A stretch of DNA of 64,000 nucleotides from Mycobacterium sp. E1214 (GCF_001666755.1 NZ_LZJC01000165.1:1-64000); one strand, 5' to 3'; positions 7,210 through 18,346 are shown, counted from the stretch's first letter. The notes: a model not told the origin generated them from the letters alone. Numbers and translations: made by a program.

Positions 7210-8339
7210 CGACCGCTGCCGGCACCGGCGGCCTGCATGGCCTGCGGCGCCGAATGTCCTTGCTGGGCAACGGCATTCACCTGTGGCAGGGCGACCGTCT
7301 GCAGCACCCGGTTGATAACGACCTCGGCGGAGATCTCGTCGGCCAGGGCGTCGTAGGTCAGCACCAGGCGGTGCCGCAGGACGTCGGGGATGACGTCGAC
7401 GACGTCTTGCGGGATCACGTAGTCGCGGCCGCGGACCAGCGCCAACGACCGCGACGCGGCGATGATGCCCAGCGAGGCGCGCGGCGACGCGCCGAAGGAG
7501 ATCCACGTCTTGACGTCGTTCATGCCCAGTTGCTCGGGGTGCCGGGTGGCGGTGACGACCCGCACCACGTAGTCGACCAGGGCGTGGTGGACGAACACGT
7601 TGGCCGCGATGTCCTGCAGCCGAATCAGGTCACCGGTGTTGAGGATCTGCTTGGGCTCCGGCGGCCGCACACCCATGCGGTAGATGATCTCGCGCTCCTC
7701 CTCCGGCGAGGGGTAGCCGACGTTGATCTTGAACAGGAAGCGGTCCCGCTGCGCCTCGGGCAGCGGGTAGACGCCCTCGTGCTCAATCGGGTTCTGGGTG
7801 GCCATCACCAGGAACGGGTTGGGCAGCGGGTAGCTCTTGCCGCCAATGGAGACCTTGCGCTCCTGCATGACCTCCAGCAGCGCCGACTGCACCTTGGCCG
7901 GCGCGCGGTTGATCTCGTCGGCGAGCAGGAAGTTGGCCACCACCGGGCCGAGTTCGGTGTCGAACTCCTCCTTGCCCTGGCGGTAGATGCGGGTACCGAT
8001 GATGTCGGTGGGCACCAGGTCCGGAGTGAACTGGATGCGCGCGAATGTCCCGCCCACCACCTTGGCGAAGGTCTCGACGGCCAGCGTCTTGGCGACGCCG
8101 GGCACGCCCTCGAGCAGCACGTGCCCCTTGGACAGCAGCCCGACCAGCATCCGCTCCACCAGCTGGTCCTGGCCCACGATGATCCGCTTCACCTCGAAGA
8201 TCGCGCGCTCGAGCGTCTGGACCTCGCCCGCCAGGCCGTTGCCGCCGCCGGCAGGCGCCTCGTGGGCCGGCGCGGCGGAATGCCCACCCGGGCCGGAGTA
8301 ACCGCTGGCGCCCGGGGGCGGCCCACCTGCTGCTGTCAT
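7206..8339 (-). CDS. moxR1: MoxR-family AAA+ ATPase
   Basis: MoxR proteins are AAA+ chaperone-like ATPases. This 377-residue copy has a disordered Gly/Pro/Ala-rich N-terminus (residues 1-35), a Walker A motif GVPGVAKT at 78-85, a Walker B-type LLADEINRA, and an ATQNPIEHEG sensor region. The ATG at 8339 is chosen because it has a GAGGG ribosome site at good spacing and gives the same 377 residues as Rv1479. A longer in-frame start at 8417 lacks such support. The order ripA-ripB-moxR1-DUF58-VWA matches M. tuberculosis. Confidence 0.93.
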   Translation of the reverse strand: MTAAGGPPPGASGYSGPGGHSAAPAHEAPAGGGNGLAGEVQTLERAIFEVKRIIVGQDQLVERMLVGLLSKGHVLLEGVPGVAKTLAVETFAKVVGGTFARIQFTPDLVPTDIIGTRIYRQGKEEFDTELGPVVANFLLADEINRAPAKVQSALLEVMQERKVSIGGKSYPLPNPFLVMATQNPIEHEGVYPLPEAQRDRFLFKINVGYPSPEEEREIIYRMGVRPPEPKQILNTGDLIRLQDIAANVFVHHALVDYVVRVVTATRHPEQLGMNDVKTWISFGASPRASLGIIAASRSLALVRGRDYVIPQDVVDVIPDVLRHRLVLTYDALADEISAEVVINRVLQTVALPQVNAVAQQGHSAPQAMQAAGAGSGR

Positions 8340-8453
8340 CAAGAACCCTCCACAGCTCAATAGCACTCGACTGCCAACACGACCGATGTCGTGGGGCAGC
8401 GACGTGCCCGCGTCCAACTATTCCAGGCCCGCCGAATTCCGTCGACGCTGGTG

Positions 8454-8469
8454 GGCCGTGCGCACGGCC
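8454..8469. repeat. Perfect 16-bp palindrome between ripB and moxR1
   Basis: GGCCGTGCGCACGGCC reads the same on both strands. It starts 10 bp downstream of the ripB stop codon and lies about 115 bp upstream of moxR1 in the direction of transcription. It could be a short terminator stem without a U-run or a dimeric regulator's binding site. Confidence 0.35.
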
Positions 8470-8479
8470 TCGCCCGGGA

Positions 8480-9235
8480 CTAGTACTCGATGATCCTAGT
8501 CAGGAACGGCGTCATGCCGGGCTTACGAACCGGGCTGACCGTAACCTTGGCGGCGCTGCCCGAGGCCTCCAGCATCTGCCCGTTGCCCAGGTACATCGTG
8601 ACGTGCTGGCTGCCGCCCGGGCCGTAGAAGATGAGGTCCCCGCGGCGCGCCTGGTCCGGCGGGATGTGCCGCCCGGCGTTGTACTGGTCGCCCGAGAACC
8701 GCGGGATCAGCACGCCGACACCGGCGAAGCCGTACCGCATCAGGCCCGAGCAGTCGAAGCCGGTGATGTTGGCGCCGTCCCCGACGCCCTTGCTGGGGCC
8801 GTCCAGCGAGCCACCGCCCCACGAATAGGGCACACCCATCTGGGCGCCCATGCGCTTGATCACGTATTCGATCGCCTGCCGGCCGTAGACCCGCGGGATC
8901 TTGCCGCCCGGGTTGGTGGGCGGTGCCGCCGTCGGTGCCGGATCGCCGCCGATGTTGATGCCGAGCCCGCCGAGGAATTGCTTGCCCAGGTCGAACGTCG
9001 TCTGGGTGGCCTGGGCCGTCGCCTGCAGCGAGGCGTTGGCGACCGCCAGCGGGTCACCCGGCGCCCCCGCGCTGATCGTGGCCGGCAGCGTGGGGTCCCA
9101 CTGCCCGGGGTCGGCGCCGGCCAGCGGCACGGGCCCCGCTACAGACAGCGCCAGCCCGGTCACCAAGGTGGTGATCCAGGCCAGGATGAGAGGACGAATC
9201 CCGCTGCGGCGCAGGGCTACTCGTGGGCTGTTCAT
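8480..9235 (-). CDS. ripB: NlpC/P60 peptidoglycan endopeptidase RipB
   Basis: RipB is an exported D-glutamyl-mDAP endopeptidase that cuts peptide stems of peptidoglycan. The 251-residue protein has an N-terminal signal sequence (hydrophobic core about residues 16-36, ending near GADP), a short linker, and a C-terminal NlpC/P60 domain with Cys162 in FDCSG, His211 in QHVTMYLG and Glu223. It lacks the long N-terminal coiled coil of RipA. It starts 4 nt after ripA, so the two are co-transcribed and probably act on the same septal substrate. Confidence 0.94.
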   Translation of the reverse strand: MNSPRVALRRSGIRPLILAWITTLVTGLALSVAGPVPLAGADPGQWDPTLPATISAGAPGDPLAVANASLQATAQATQTTFDLGKQFLGGLGINIGGDPAPTAAPPTNPGGKIPRVYGRQAIEYVIKRMGAQMGVPYSWGGGSLDGPSKGVGDGANITGFDCSGLMRYGFAGVGVLIPRFSGDQYNAGRHIPPDQARRGDLIFYGPGGSQHVTMYLGNGQMLEASGSAAKVTVSPVRKPGMTPFLTRIIEY

Positions 9236-9239
9236 TCGG

Positions 9240-10688
9240 TCACCACTCGATGTAACGGATCACGTAGGGCGTCATGCCGCTGGTGCGCACCGGGGCGACC
9301 CGCACCTTGAGGCCGATGTCGGGCGCCTCGAGCATCTGCCCGTCGCCGAGGTAGATGGTCACGTGCTGGCTACCGCCGGGACCGTAGAAGATGACGTCGC
9401 CGCGGCGCATCTGCGACGACGGGATCTTGCGGCCCAGGTTGTACTGCGACCCCGAGTAGTGCGGCAGCTTGATGCCCACGCCGGCGAACGAGTACAGGAC
9501 CAGCCCGGAACAGTCGAAGCCGGTGATGCCGGCGCCGGAGTCGATGCCCTTACTTGGGCCGGCGGCGTTCCCGCCGCCCCAGGAGTAGGGCACGCCGATC
9601 TGCGACATGCCGCGGCGGATCACGTATTCGGTGGCCTGCCGCCCGTACACCCGCGGGATCCGGCCGCCGACACCGCCCGGCCCGGCGTTGGTGATGCCGG
9701 TGTCGTCGGGCTTGAGGATGCCCATCTGCTGCAGGAAGTTGCGGCCCAGCCCGGCGGTGACCTGAGTCGAGGTCGCCGAGATGCCCAACACCTGGTTGAT
9801 GACGGCGATCGGGTCGCCGGGGACGTTGGCGCTGGGAATCATCGGCAGCGTCGGGTCCCAGGCGCCGTCCCACCGGCGGGCGCCGGTGGCGGGGGCCGGA
9901 GCGCCGCCCGAGCCGTTCTCCCACCGGTCGCCGGACGCCGGGGCGCCGGGCGCGGCCGGGTTCGTCGACCACTGCCGCGCGGCCTCGCGCTGGGCCTCCT
10001 CGAGCTTGGCCTGGGCGGCGTCGCGCTCCGCGGCCAGCTTGACGGCCTGGTCGCGCTGCTCCTCGAACTTCTGCTTGGAGTTGGTCAACGCCGCCACCGC
10101 CGCGTCCTGGCTGGACTTGGCGTCACCGGCGGCCTTGTCCGCCTTCTGCTTGGCCAGCCGCGCTGCCGACTCCTTGTTCACCTGCTCGGTGCGGGCCTGC
10201 TGCAGCTTGGCCATCACCGTCTGCGAGCTCGAGGTAAGGGTCTTCTGCGCGGCCTCGGTGGCGATGATGTCGTCGGGGCTGCTGGCGGTCAGGTAGCTGT
10301 TCGACGGGCCGTTCATGTAGGCGGCGGCGGCGAAGGTGTCGAAGCGGTGCTGCGCGGCCGCGATCGACGCGTTGGCGTCCTTGACCGCCTGCTCGCTGGA
10401 CGCGAGGTCGCGGTCGGCCGTCGCGGCGTTGTCCCGGGCGGTCTCCACGTCGACCAGGGCCTTATTAACGCTCTCCTGTTCGGTCTGGATCTCGGCGCTC
10501 AGGTTCTGCAGCCGCTGATTGGCCTGGGCCACGTTGGCGATGAGGGCGGCGAGCTTGTCGGCGGCGGGGTCGCCCTGCGCGAGGCCCGGCGTGCACAACA
10601 GGAAGGCAACGCTTAGGACCGACGGCACGACCGGCCGGACCAGCCTCGAGGACGGCCGCATGGAGGACCCCCAGCGTGTGCGTCTCAT
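9240..10688 (-). CDS. ripA: NlpC/P60 peptidoglycan endopeptidase RipA
   Basis: RipA is the secreted endopeptidase needed for daughter-cell separation in mycobacteria; it works with the RpfB resuscitation factor. The 482-residue protein has a signal peptide (to about residue 40), a long helical coiled-coil region (about 42-250) that keeps the zymogen inactive, a linker, and an NlpC/P60 domain with Cys393, His442 and Glu454. These are exactly 10 positions beyond Cys383/His432/Glu444 of the M. tuberculosis enzyme. The start is ATG at 10688. It is the first gene of a five-gene minus-strand operon. The proline-rich part between coiled coil and domain differs from M. tuberculosis. Confidence 0.95.
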   Translation of the reverse strand: MRRTRWGSSMRPSSRLVRPVVPSVLSVAFLLCTPGLAQGDPAADKLAALIANVAQANQRLQNLSAEIQTEQESVNKALVDVETARDNAATADRDLASSEQAVKDANASIAAAQHRFDTFAAAAYMNGPSNSYLTASSPDDIIATEAAQKTLTSSSQTVMAKLQQARTEQVNKESAARLAKQKADKAAGDAKSSQDAAVAALTNSKQKFEEQRDQAVKLAAERDAAQAKLEEAQREAARQWSTNPAAPGAPASGDRWENGSGGAPAPATGARRWDGAWDPTLPMIPSANVPGDPIAVINQVLGISATSTQVTAGLGRNFLQQMGILKPDDTGITNAGPGGVGGRIPRVYGRQATEYVIRRGMSQIGVPYSWGGGNAAGPSKGIDSGAGITGFDCSGLVLYSFAGVGIKLPHYSGSQYNLGRKIPSSQMRRGDVIFYGPGGSQHVTIYLGDGQMLEAPDIGLKVRVAPVRTSGMTPYVIRYIEW

Positions 10689-10786
10689 TCGACTCAGGTC
10701 TCCCTACGGCTCTACGCGACGGACGGCGCCAGCCACACAAATCGGGAAAAGCGCCAAAGACAACACCAGCATCATTTGCACCGTAC

Positions 10787-10850
10787 GTCACACCGGTGGA
10801 CGTGCCTATGCTCCACGGGAATCGCACTCTCTACGTGCGTTTACTGTGAC
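10787..10850 (-). promoter_or_regulatory. Upstream region of ripA with two GTCACA elements
   Basis: The 229-bp gap upstream of ripA holds GTCACA at 10787-10792 and its reverse complement TGTGAC at 10845-10850. The response regulator MtrA is reported to control ripA through loose GTCACA-type repeats, so these are candidate sites. Short motifs of this kind also occur by chance, and no clear -10 box was identified. Confidence 0.25.
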
Positions 10851-10917
10851 CGAACGGTGATCTGGCGTGTTTGCCGATGCATGACAAGGCGACGGGGCCG
10901 CCGAGCGGATTTCCGTG

Positions 10918-11499
10918 CTAGGCGGTGTTGGTGGGCGTCACTTCCGCGGCGCCGGCCGACTCGTCCTGCGTTGCTGGCCGAGCGCGTCGCTGCAACACGC
11001 GGGTGCCGACGGCCGCCGCCAGCACGGCGATCAGCAAGAAGATGGTCAGGCCGGTCCAGGGGAACTCCGGGGTCTCCAACTCGTGCAGGAAGTGCTGCGC
11101 CGACACCACCGGGTTGCCCGTCTTCGCGATATCCTCGCCGGCCTCGAGCGTCACGCGCGGGAACTGCGTGCTGTAGGTGCCCACGTAGCTGGGGCTGAGC
11201 GTCAGGACCGTGGCGTCGTGGTAGTCGGCGCCGACGACGGTCGAGATGTCCCGCAAGGGGGTGTCGTTGGGCGGGTTGTGGTCCAGCAGGACGATCTTGA
11301 GGTTGATGCCGTGGGCGTGCGCCTGGTTGACGATGTCGAGCAACCCCGGCATCGCGTCCGGCGCCGCGCTGACCCCGGTCGCGGCGACCTGCGCCTTGAC
11401 CGCGGCCATGTCGACGTCCGTGGGGATGTAGGTGGGAACCGGGTGCGCGAAGACGGGCGCCTGCGGCGGCGGTGCGGCGAAGGAATCTTGCCCGGTCAT
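10918..11499 (-). CDS. Membrane-anchored conserved protein (Rv1476 homologue)
   Basis: The 193-residue protein has a Pro-rich N-terminus, a soluble domain (about 25-135) and one membrane helix at about 143-163 followed by an RRAR-type positive stretch. This suggests a single-pass protein with its N-terminal domain outside and a short cytosolic tail. It belongs to a family specific to mycobacteria and relatives (Rv1476/DUF6676). No enzyme motif is visible. It lies between ripA and acn as in M. tuberculosis, divergent from acn, so both promoters share the region 11500-11698. Real by coding pattern and synteny; function unknown. Confidence 0.82.
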   Translation of the reverse strand: MTGQDSFAAPPPQAPVFAHPVPTYIPTDVDMAAVKAQVAATGVSAAPDAMPGLLDIVNQAHAHGINLKIVLLDHNPPNDTPLRDISTVVGADYHDATVLTLSPSYVGTYSTQFPRVTLEAGEDIAKTGNPVVSAQHFLHELETPEFPWTGLTIFLLIAVLAAAVGTRVLQRRARPATQDESAGAAEVTPTNTA

Positions 11500-11606
11500 C
11501 GTGTCCCTCCTGCGGCGGTTCTACGGGAACGGTAGCCGACTTGCCGCGGGGGGTTTAAACCCGCGCTCCACGAGACAAGACTGGAGGACGGCACCCGCCT
11601 CTAATG

Positions 11607-11622
11607 CAGGACAAGCGTACTG
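11607..11622. promoter_or_regulatory. AcnR operator in the aconitase promoter
   Basis: CAGGACAAGCGTACTG matches the consensus I recall for AcnR, the TetR repressor of aconitase in Corynebacterium (CAGNACnnncGTACTG), at every defined base. Two -10 candidates lie on or beside it, TACTGT at 11618-11623 and TAAAGT at 11624-11629, so bound repressor would block the acn promoter. The predicted regulator is the TetR gene directly downstream of acn. Confidence 0.75.
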
Positions 11623-11650
11623 TTAAAGTTGGCTCGGTTTTCCTTCAGCC

Positions 11651-11673
11651 CCGTCGACACGGCCCGTCGACGG
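11651..11673. promoter_or_regulatory. 23-bp inverted repeat in the acn leader
   Basis: CCGTCGAC at 11651-11658 and GTCGACGG at 11666-11673 form an 8-bp stem around a 7-nt loop. The sequence CCGTCGAC also recurs as a direct repeat at 11664-11671. It lies in the untranslated leader about 25 nt before the acn start, so it could be a second protein site or an RNA hairpin. Confidence 0.4.
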
Positions 11674-11698
11674 AAGAACTTAATCCACGGGAGTTGAT

Positions 11699-14530
<2,832 letters not shown>

Positions 14531-14539
14531 CCGGCACCC

Positions 14540-15127
14540 GTGCCCAAGGTCAGCGAGGACCATCTGGCGGCCCGCCGCCGCCAGATCCTCGACGGCGCCC
14601 GCCGTTGCTTTGCCGAATACGGTTACGACAAGGCGACGGTGCGGCGGCTGGAAAAGGCGATCGGGCTGTCCCGCGGCGCGATCTTCCACCATTTCCGTGA
14701 CAAGGACGCGCTGTTCTTCGCGCTGGCGCACGAGGACGCCGAGCGGATGGCCGACGTCGCCTCCCGCGAAGGCCTGATCCAGGTGATGCGCGACATGCTG
14801 GCGGCGCCGGACCAATTCGATTGGCTGGCCACCAGATTGGAGATCGCGCGCAAGCTGCGCAACGACCCGGCGTTCAGCCGTGGCTGGGCCGAGCGGTCCG
14901 CCGAGCTGGCGGCGGCGACCACCGAACGGTTGCGCAGACAGACCGAGGCGCACCGGGTGCGCGACGACGTACCCGGTGATGTGCTGCTGTGCTACCTGGA
15001 ACTGGTGCTCGACGGCCTCGTCGCCCGGCTGGCGTCCGGCGAGGACCCGCAACGCCTGGCCGCGGTCCTAGACCTTGCCGAGAACTCGTTGCGCCGCAAC
15101 GATTCCCCGGCCGCCGGGCTCGCGTAA
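14540..15127 (+). CDS. acnR: TetR-family regulator of aconitase (AcnR type)
   Basis: The 195-residue protein has an N-terminal TetR helix-turn-helix (about residues 10-57, with ILDGARRCFAEYGYDKATVRRL and GAIFHHFRDKDALF) and an all-helical ligand domain. It begins with GTG 9 nt after acnA, matching Rv1474c and AcnR of Corynebacterium, which represses acn and can respond to citrate and metal. The AcnR-type operator seen in the acn promoter (11607-11622) supports autogenous control of the acnA-acnR operon. The ligand is not determinable from sequence. Confidence 0.88.
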   Translation: MPKVSEDHLAARRRQILDGARRCFAEYGYDKATVRRLEKAIGLSRGAIFHHFRDKDALFFALAHEDAERMADVASREGLIQVMRDMLAAPDQFDWLATRLEIARKLRNDPAFSRGWAERSAELAAATTERLRRQTEAHRVRDDVPGDVLLCYLELVLDGLVARLASGEDPQRLAAVLDLAENSLRRNDSPAAGLA

Positions 15128-15153
15128 CCGCGAACGAGGGGACGTTTCGCGGT
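15127..15153. terminator. Hairpin between convergent acnR and HTH gene
   Basis: ACCGCGAA at 15127-15134 pairs perfectly with TTCGCGGT at 15146-15153 around an 11-nt loop. It starts at the last base of the acnR stop codon and ends 4 bp from the stop of the convergent small HTH gene, so a two-way terminator is a sensible reading. There is no marked U-tract. Confidence 0.45.
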
Positions 15154-15157
15154 GACG

Positions 15158-15367
15158 CTAGGCCCGGGCGGACTTGGCGGTGCGGTTAGGACCGCCTCGG
15201 CTGCGCATCGTGGTGCCCGACTCGACCAGCATGCTGTGGACCGACCCGTAGGACCTGCCGGTGGTGGTTACCAAACTGCGGATGCTGGCCCCGCTTTCGT
15301 AGGCGTGGCGCAGGTCATCCAGCATCTGGTCGCGCGTCTTGGCCGACGCTGGCACAGTTCTTCCCAT
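15158..15367 (-). CDS. Small helix-turn-helix protein (Rv1473A homologue)
   Basis: This 69-residue protein has a helix-turn-helix core at about residues 27-50 (GASIRSLVTTTGRSYGSVHSML) and a basic C-terminal tail rich in Arg and Lys. It resembles the small DNA-binding protein annotated as Rv1473A at the same place. The start is the ATG at 15367, preceded by GGAGG at short spacing; a longer reading to 15463 lacks such a site. It lies 100 bp downstream of the ABC-F gene on the same strand. It is probably a nucleoid or regulatory DNA binder, target unknown. Confidence 0.75.
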   Translation of the reverse strand: MGRTVPASAKTRDQMLDDLRHAYESGASIRSLVTTTGRSYGSVHSMLVESGTTMRSRGGPNRTAKSARA

Positions 15368-15467
15368 GGCTCCTCCGCCGCCGGTACACGATCGCAAGCA
15401 CCTAGAGTAAGAACGGCCGTGTGGGCGCGGGCCGAATTCGTCAAACCGCGACGGCCGCGTCAATTAA

Positions 15468-17096
15468 TCAGGCCAGCTCGATGAGATCGCGGTATTCGTC
15501 GGACCAGAAGTCCTCGGTGCCGTCGGGCAGCAGCACGACCCGCTGCGGGTCCAGCGCCTCCGCCGCGCCGGGGTCGTGCGTCACCAGGACCACCGCCCCC
15601 TCGTAGCTGCGCAGCGCGTCGAGCACCTGCTCGCGCGACGCGGGGTCGAGGTTGTTCGTCGGCTCGTCGAGCAGCAACACGTTCGCCTTCGACGCCACCA
15701 ACCCCGCCAGCGCCAGCCGCGTCTTCTCCCCACCGGACAGGGTGCCCGCCGGTTGGTCGAGCTGCGGGCCGCTGAACATAAAGGCGCCCAGCAGGCCGCG
15801 CAGGTCCTGCTCACCGGTGTCGGGCGCGGCGTGCCGGATGTTCTCCCAGACGGTGGCGTCGTTGTCGAGGGTGTCGTGCTCCTGCGCGAAATAGCCCAGC
15901 CGCATGCCGTGCCCCGGCTCGAGCCCCCCGGCGTCGGGCGTCTCGGTGCCCGCCAGCAGCCTCAGCAGCGTGGTCTTCCCGGCGCCGTTGAGTCCGAGCA
16001 CCACCACCCGCGAACCCCGGTCGATCGCCAGGTCGAGGCCGCTGAACACCTCCAGCGAGCCGTAGGACTTGCTCAGGCCGGTGGCCACCAGCGGGGTGCG
16101 CCCGCACGCGGCGGGGGTCGGGAACTTGATGCGCGCCACCTTGTCGGCGACCCGCTCGTCGTCCAGGGCCGCCATCATCCGGTCGGCGCGCCGTAGCATG
16201 TTTTGCGCCGCAACGGCTTTGGTGGCTTTCGCGCCCAGCTTGGCGGCCTGGCTGCGCAGCGCGGTGGCCTTGCGTTCGGCGTTGGCGCGTTCACGGCGGC
16301 GGCGCTGCTCGTCGGTGGCCCGCGCGTCCAGGTACTTCTGCCAGGTCATGTTGTAGACGTCGACCTCGCCGCGCACGGCGTCGAGGAACCAGACGCGGTT
16401 GACGACCTCGGCGAGCAGCTCGACGTTGTGGCTGATGATCACCAGCCCGCCGGTGTGCGACCGCAGGAAGTCCCGCAACCAGCCGATCGAATCCGCGTCC
16501 AGGTGGTTGGTCGGCTCGTCGAGCAGCAGGGTGGTGGCCTGGCCCGCGCCGCTGTCGGACGCGGCGAACAGGATGCGGGCCAGCTCGACGCGGCGGCGTT
16601 GCCCACCCGAGAGGGTGCGAAGCTGCTGGCCCAGCACCCGTTCCGGCAGCCCGAGGCTGGCGCAGATGCGGCTGGCTTCGCTCTCGGCGCTGTACCCGCC
16701 GAGGGCGACGAACCGCTCCTCCAGTTGGCCGTACCGGCGAATCGCGCTGTCGCGGGCATCGTCGTCGGCAACCTCGGCCATGAGCGCTTGCTGCTTCTCC
16801 AGATCGGTGAGCAACACGTCGAGCCCCCGCGCCGACAGAACCCGGTCGCGCGCCAGCACGTCGAGGTCACCTTCCTTGGGATCCTGTGGGAGATAACCGA
16901 TTTCGCCGATGCGGCTGATGGACCCGGCGTACGGCTCGGTCTCCCCCGCCAGGATGCGCAGGGTGGTGGTCTTGCCCGCACCGTTGCGGCCGACCAGGCC
17001 GATGCGATCGCCCGGCTGGATGCGCAGGTCCGGCCCGTCGGGTGACAGCAGGATGCGCGCGCCAGCGCGGACCTCGAGGTCCGTGGCCGTGATCAC
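15468..17096 (-). CDS. ABC-F family ATPase (Rv1473 homologue)
   Basis: ABC-F proteins are soluble twin-ATPase factors that act on the ribosome, some giving antibiotic protection. This 542-residue protein has two nucleotide domains: GLVGRNGAGKTT with LSGGQRRRVELARIL and LLLDEPTNHLD, then VVLGLNGAGKTT with LSGGEKTRLALAGL and LLLDEPTNNLD. A highly charged linker (about residues 245-320) joins them, and no membrane segment is present. Rv1473 is reported as part of the WhiB7 regulon, but only 33 bp separate this gene from echA12, so no separate promoter is apparent. Whether it protects ribosomes or has a housekeeping role is not decidable here. Confidence 0.92.
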   Translation of the reverse strand: MITATDLEVRAGARILLSPDGPDLRIQPGDRIGLVGRNGAGKTTTLRILAGETEPYAGSISRIGEIGYLPQDPKEGDLDVLARDRVLSARGLDVLLTDLEKQQALMAEVADDDARDSAIRRYGQLEERFVALGGYSAESEASRICASLGLPERVLGQQLRTLSGGQRRRVELARILFAASDSGAGQATTLLLDEPTNHLDADSIGWLRDFLRSHTGGLVIISHNVELLAEVVNRVWFLDAVRGEVDVYNMTWQKYLDARATDEQRRRRERANAERKATALRSQAAKLGAKATKAVAAQNMLRRADRMMAALDDERVADKVARIKFPTPAACGRTPLVATGLSKSYGSLEVFSGLDLAIDRGSRVVVLGLNGAGKTTLLRLLAGTETPDAGGLEPGHGMRLGYFAQEHDTLDNDATVWENIRHAAPDTGEQDLRGLLGAFMFSGPQLDQPAGTLSGGEKTRLALAGLVASKANVLLLDEPTNNLDPASREQVLDALRSYEGAVVLVTHDPGAAEALDPQRVVLLPDGTEDFWSDEYRDLIELA

Positions 17097-17129
17097 GATC
17101 GGTCTCCCTGGGTTGCGGCGGTCCAGCGC

Positions 17130-17939
17130 CTACTTGTCGTCGGTGAACGCCGGCGGTCGGCGCTCCGCACGCGCGGCAACCGCTTCTTCGAAGTTGGCGG
17201 TGAGCAGGCGGATGAACAGCTGTCCCAGACCTTCGGCCTGCATGTGCCCTTCCAGGCTACCGGCGTCGAGCCCACTCCACAGTGTGCGCTTGGTCAATTC
17301 GACACCCGGCCGGGAGAAGGCGGCGATGCGCGCGGCGATCGCGTAGCAGGTGTCCAGCAGTTGCTCCTCGGGGACCTGGCAGGACACCAGCCCGATGCGC
17401 TCGGCCTCCTCGGCGGTGACGTCGCGGCCGGTCAGCATGATCTCGAACGCCCGGGACGCACCGATGGCGCGGGGCAACAGGTAGCTCAACCCCAGTTCGC
17501 TGGCGGTCAACCCGTTGTTGATGCCGGCCGCGCGGAAATACGCGCCGGTCGAGGCGACCCGGATGTCGGCGGCCAACGCCAAGCACAACCCGCCGCCGAT
17601 GGCCGCGCCGTTGACCGCGGCGATGACCGGCTGGTGCAGCCGCCGCAGGGCCAGGATCACCTCGTCGAGCACTTCCATCGAGCGCAACGCGTAGGTGGGC
17701 CGGGTCAACCCGTCGACGTGGGGCACCGCTCCCGCCGACTTGTGGTCGGCGCCCGAGGAGAATCCGCGGCCCGCGCCGGTCAGCACGACCACCCGCACCG
17801 AGTTGTCGTGCGTGACCTGGTCGAGGGCCTCCTTGAGCGGCAGCATCAGGTCGAAGGCCATCGAGTTCATCCGCTCGGGCCGATTCAGGGTGATCAGCGC
17901 GACCCCGGGCCGCGGCTGGTCGACGAGTACCAAACTCAC
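17130..17939 (-). CDS. echA12: Enoyl-CoA hydratase/isomerase family protein
   Basis: This crotonase-fold protein of 269 residues is expected to hydrate or isomerise enoyl-CoA in fatty-acid or related acyl breakdown. The oxyanion-hole regions are RGFSSGADHKS (about residues 58-68) and NGAAIGGGLCLALAADIRVAS. The second glutamate position should be checked before assuming classical hydratase activity. The start is GTG at 17939. It lies between the thioredoxin and the ABC-F gene as Rv1472 does in M. tuberculosis, where the protein is slightly longer. The substrate is unknown. Confidence 0.88.
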   Translation of the reverse strand: MSLVLVDQPRPGVALITLNRPERMNSMAFDLMLPLKEALDQVTHDNSVRVVVLTGAGRGFSSGADHKSAGAVPHVDGLTRPTYALRSMEVLDEVILALRRLHQPVIAAVNGAAIGGGLCLALAADIRVASTGAYFRAAGINNGLTASELGLSYLLPRAIGASRAFEIMLTGRDVTAEEAERIGLVSCQVPEEQLLDTCYAIAARIAAFSRPGVELTKRTLWSGLDAGSLEGHMQAEGLGQLFIRLLTANFEEAVAARAERRPPAFTDDK

Positions 17940-17992
17940 CCCAGCACGGTATCGCGGACGTTGCTGAGCGCCTATTCGCGGCGCGAGGGGCG

Positions 17993-18346
17993 CTACTCGG
18001 CGGAGTCGGCGGCGGCGGCCTCGACGTCGAAGTCCTTGATCTGCTGGACCAGGTCCTCGAGAGCCGCCGGCGGCAGCGCCCCGGCCTGGTTGAACAGCAG
18101 CTTGCCCTTCTTGAAGGCCATCAGGGTCGGGATGGACCGAATCTGGGCGGCCGCGGCTAGCTGCTGCTCGGCCTCGGTGTCGACCTTGGCGTGCACGATG
18201 TCGGGGTGCTTCTCCGACGACGCCTGAAACGTTGGCCCGAATTGGCGGCATGGGCCGCACCAGGACGCCCAGAAGTCCACGAGCACGATGTCGTTGCCCT
18301 CGATGGTTTCGTTGAACTTGTCGGCGGTGAGATCGAGTGTTGTCAC
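17993..18346 (-). CDS. trxB1: Thioredoxin
   Basis: A small thiol-disulfide reductant of 117 residues with the canonical active site WCGPC (Cys30, Cys33) and the cis-proline segment SIPTLMAF. It lacks a signal peptide and so is cytosolic. The acidic Ala-rich tail is a little longer than in typical thioredoxins. By position it is the Rv1471 (trxB1) homologue. The neighbouring trxA-like gene (Rv1470) and the metal-transport gene ctpD (Rv1469) of M. tuberculosis are absent. Confidence 0.95.
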   Translation of the reverse strand: MTTLDLTADKFNETIEGNDIVLVDFWASWCGPCRQFGPTFQASSEKHPDIVHAKVDTEAEQQLAAAAQIRSIPTLMAFKKGKLLFNQAGALPPAALEDLVQQIKDFDVEAAAADSAE

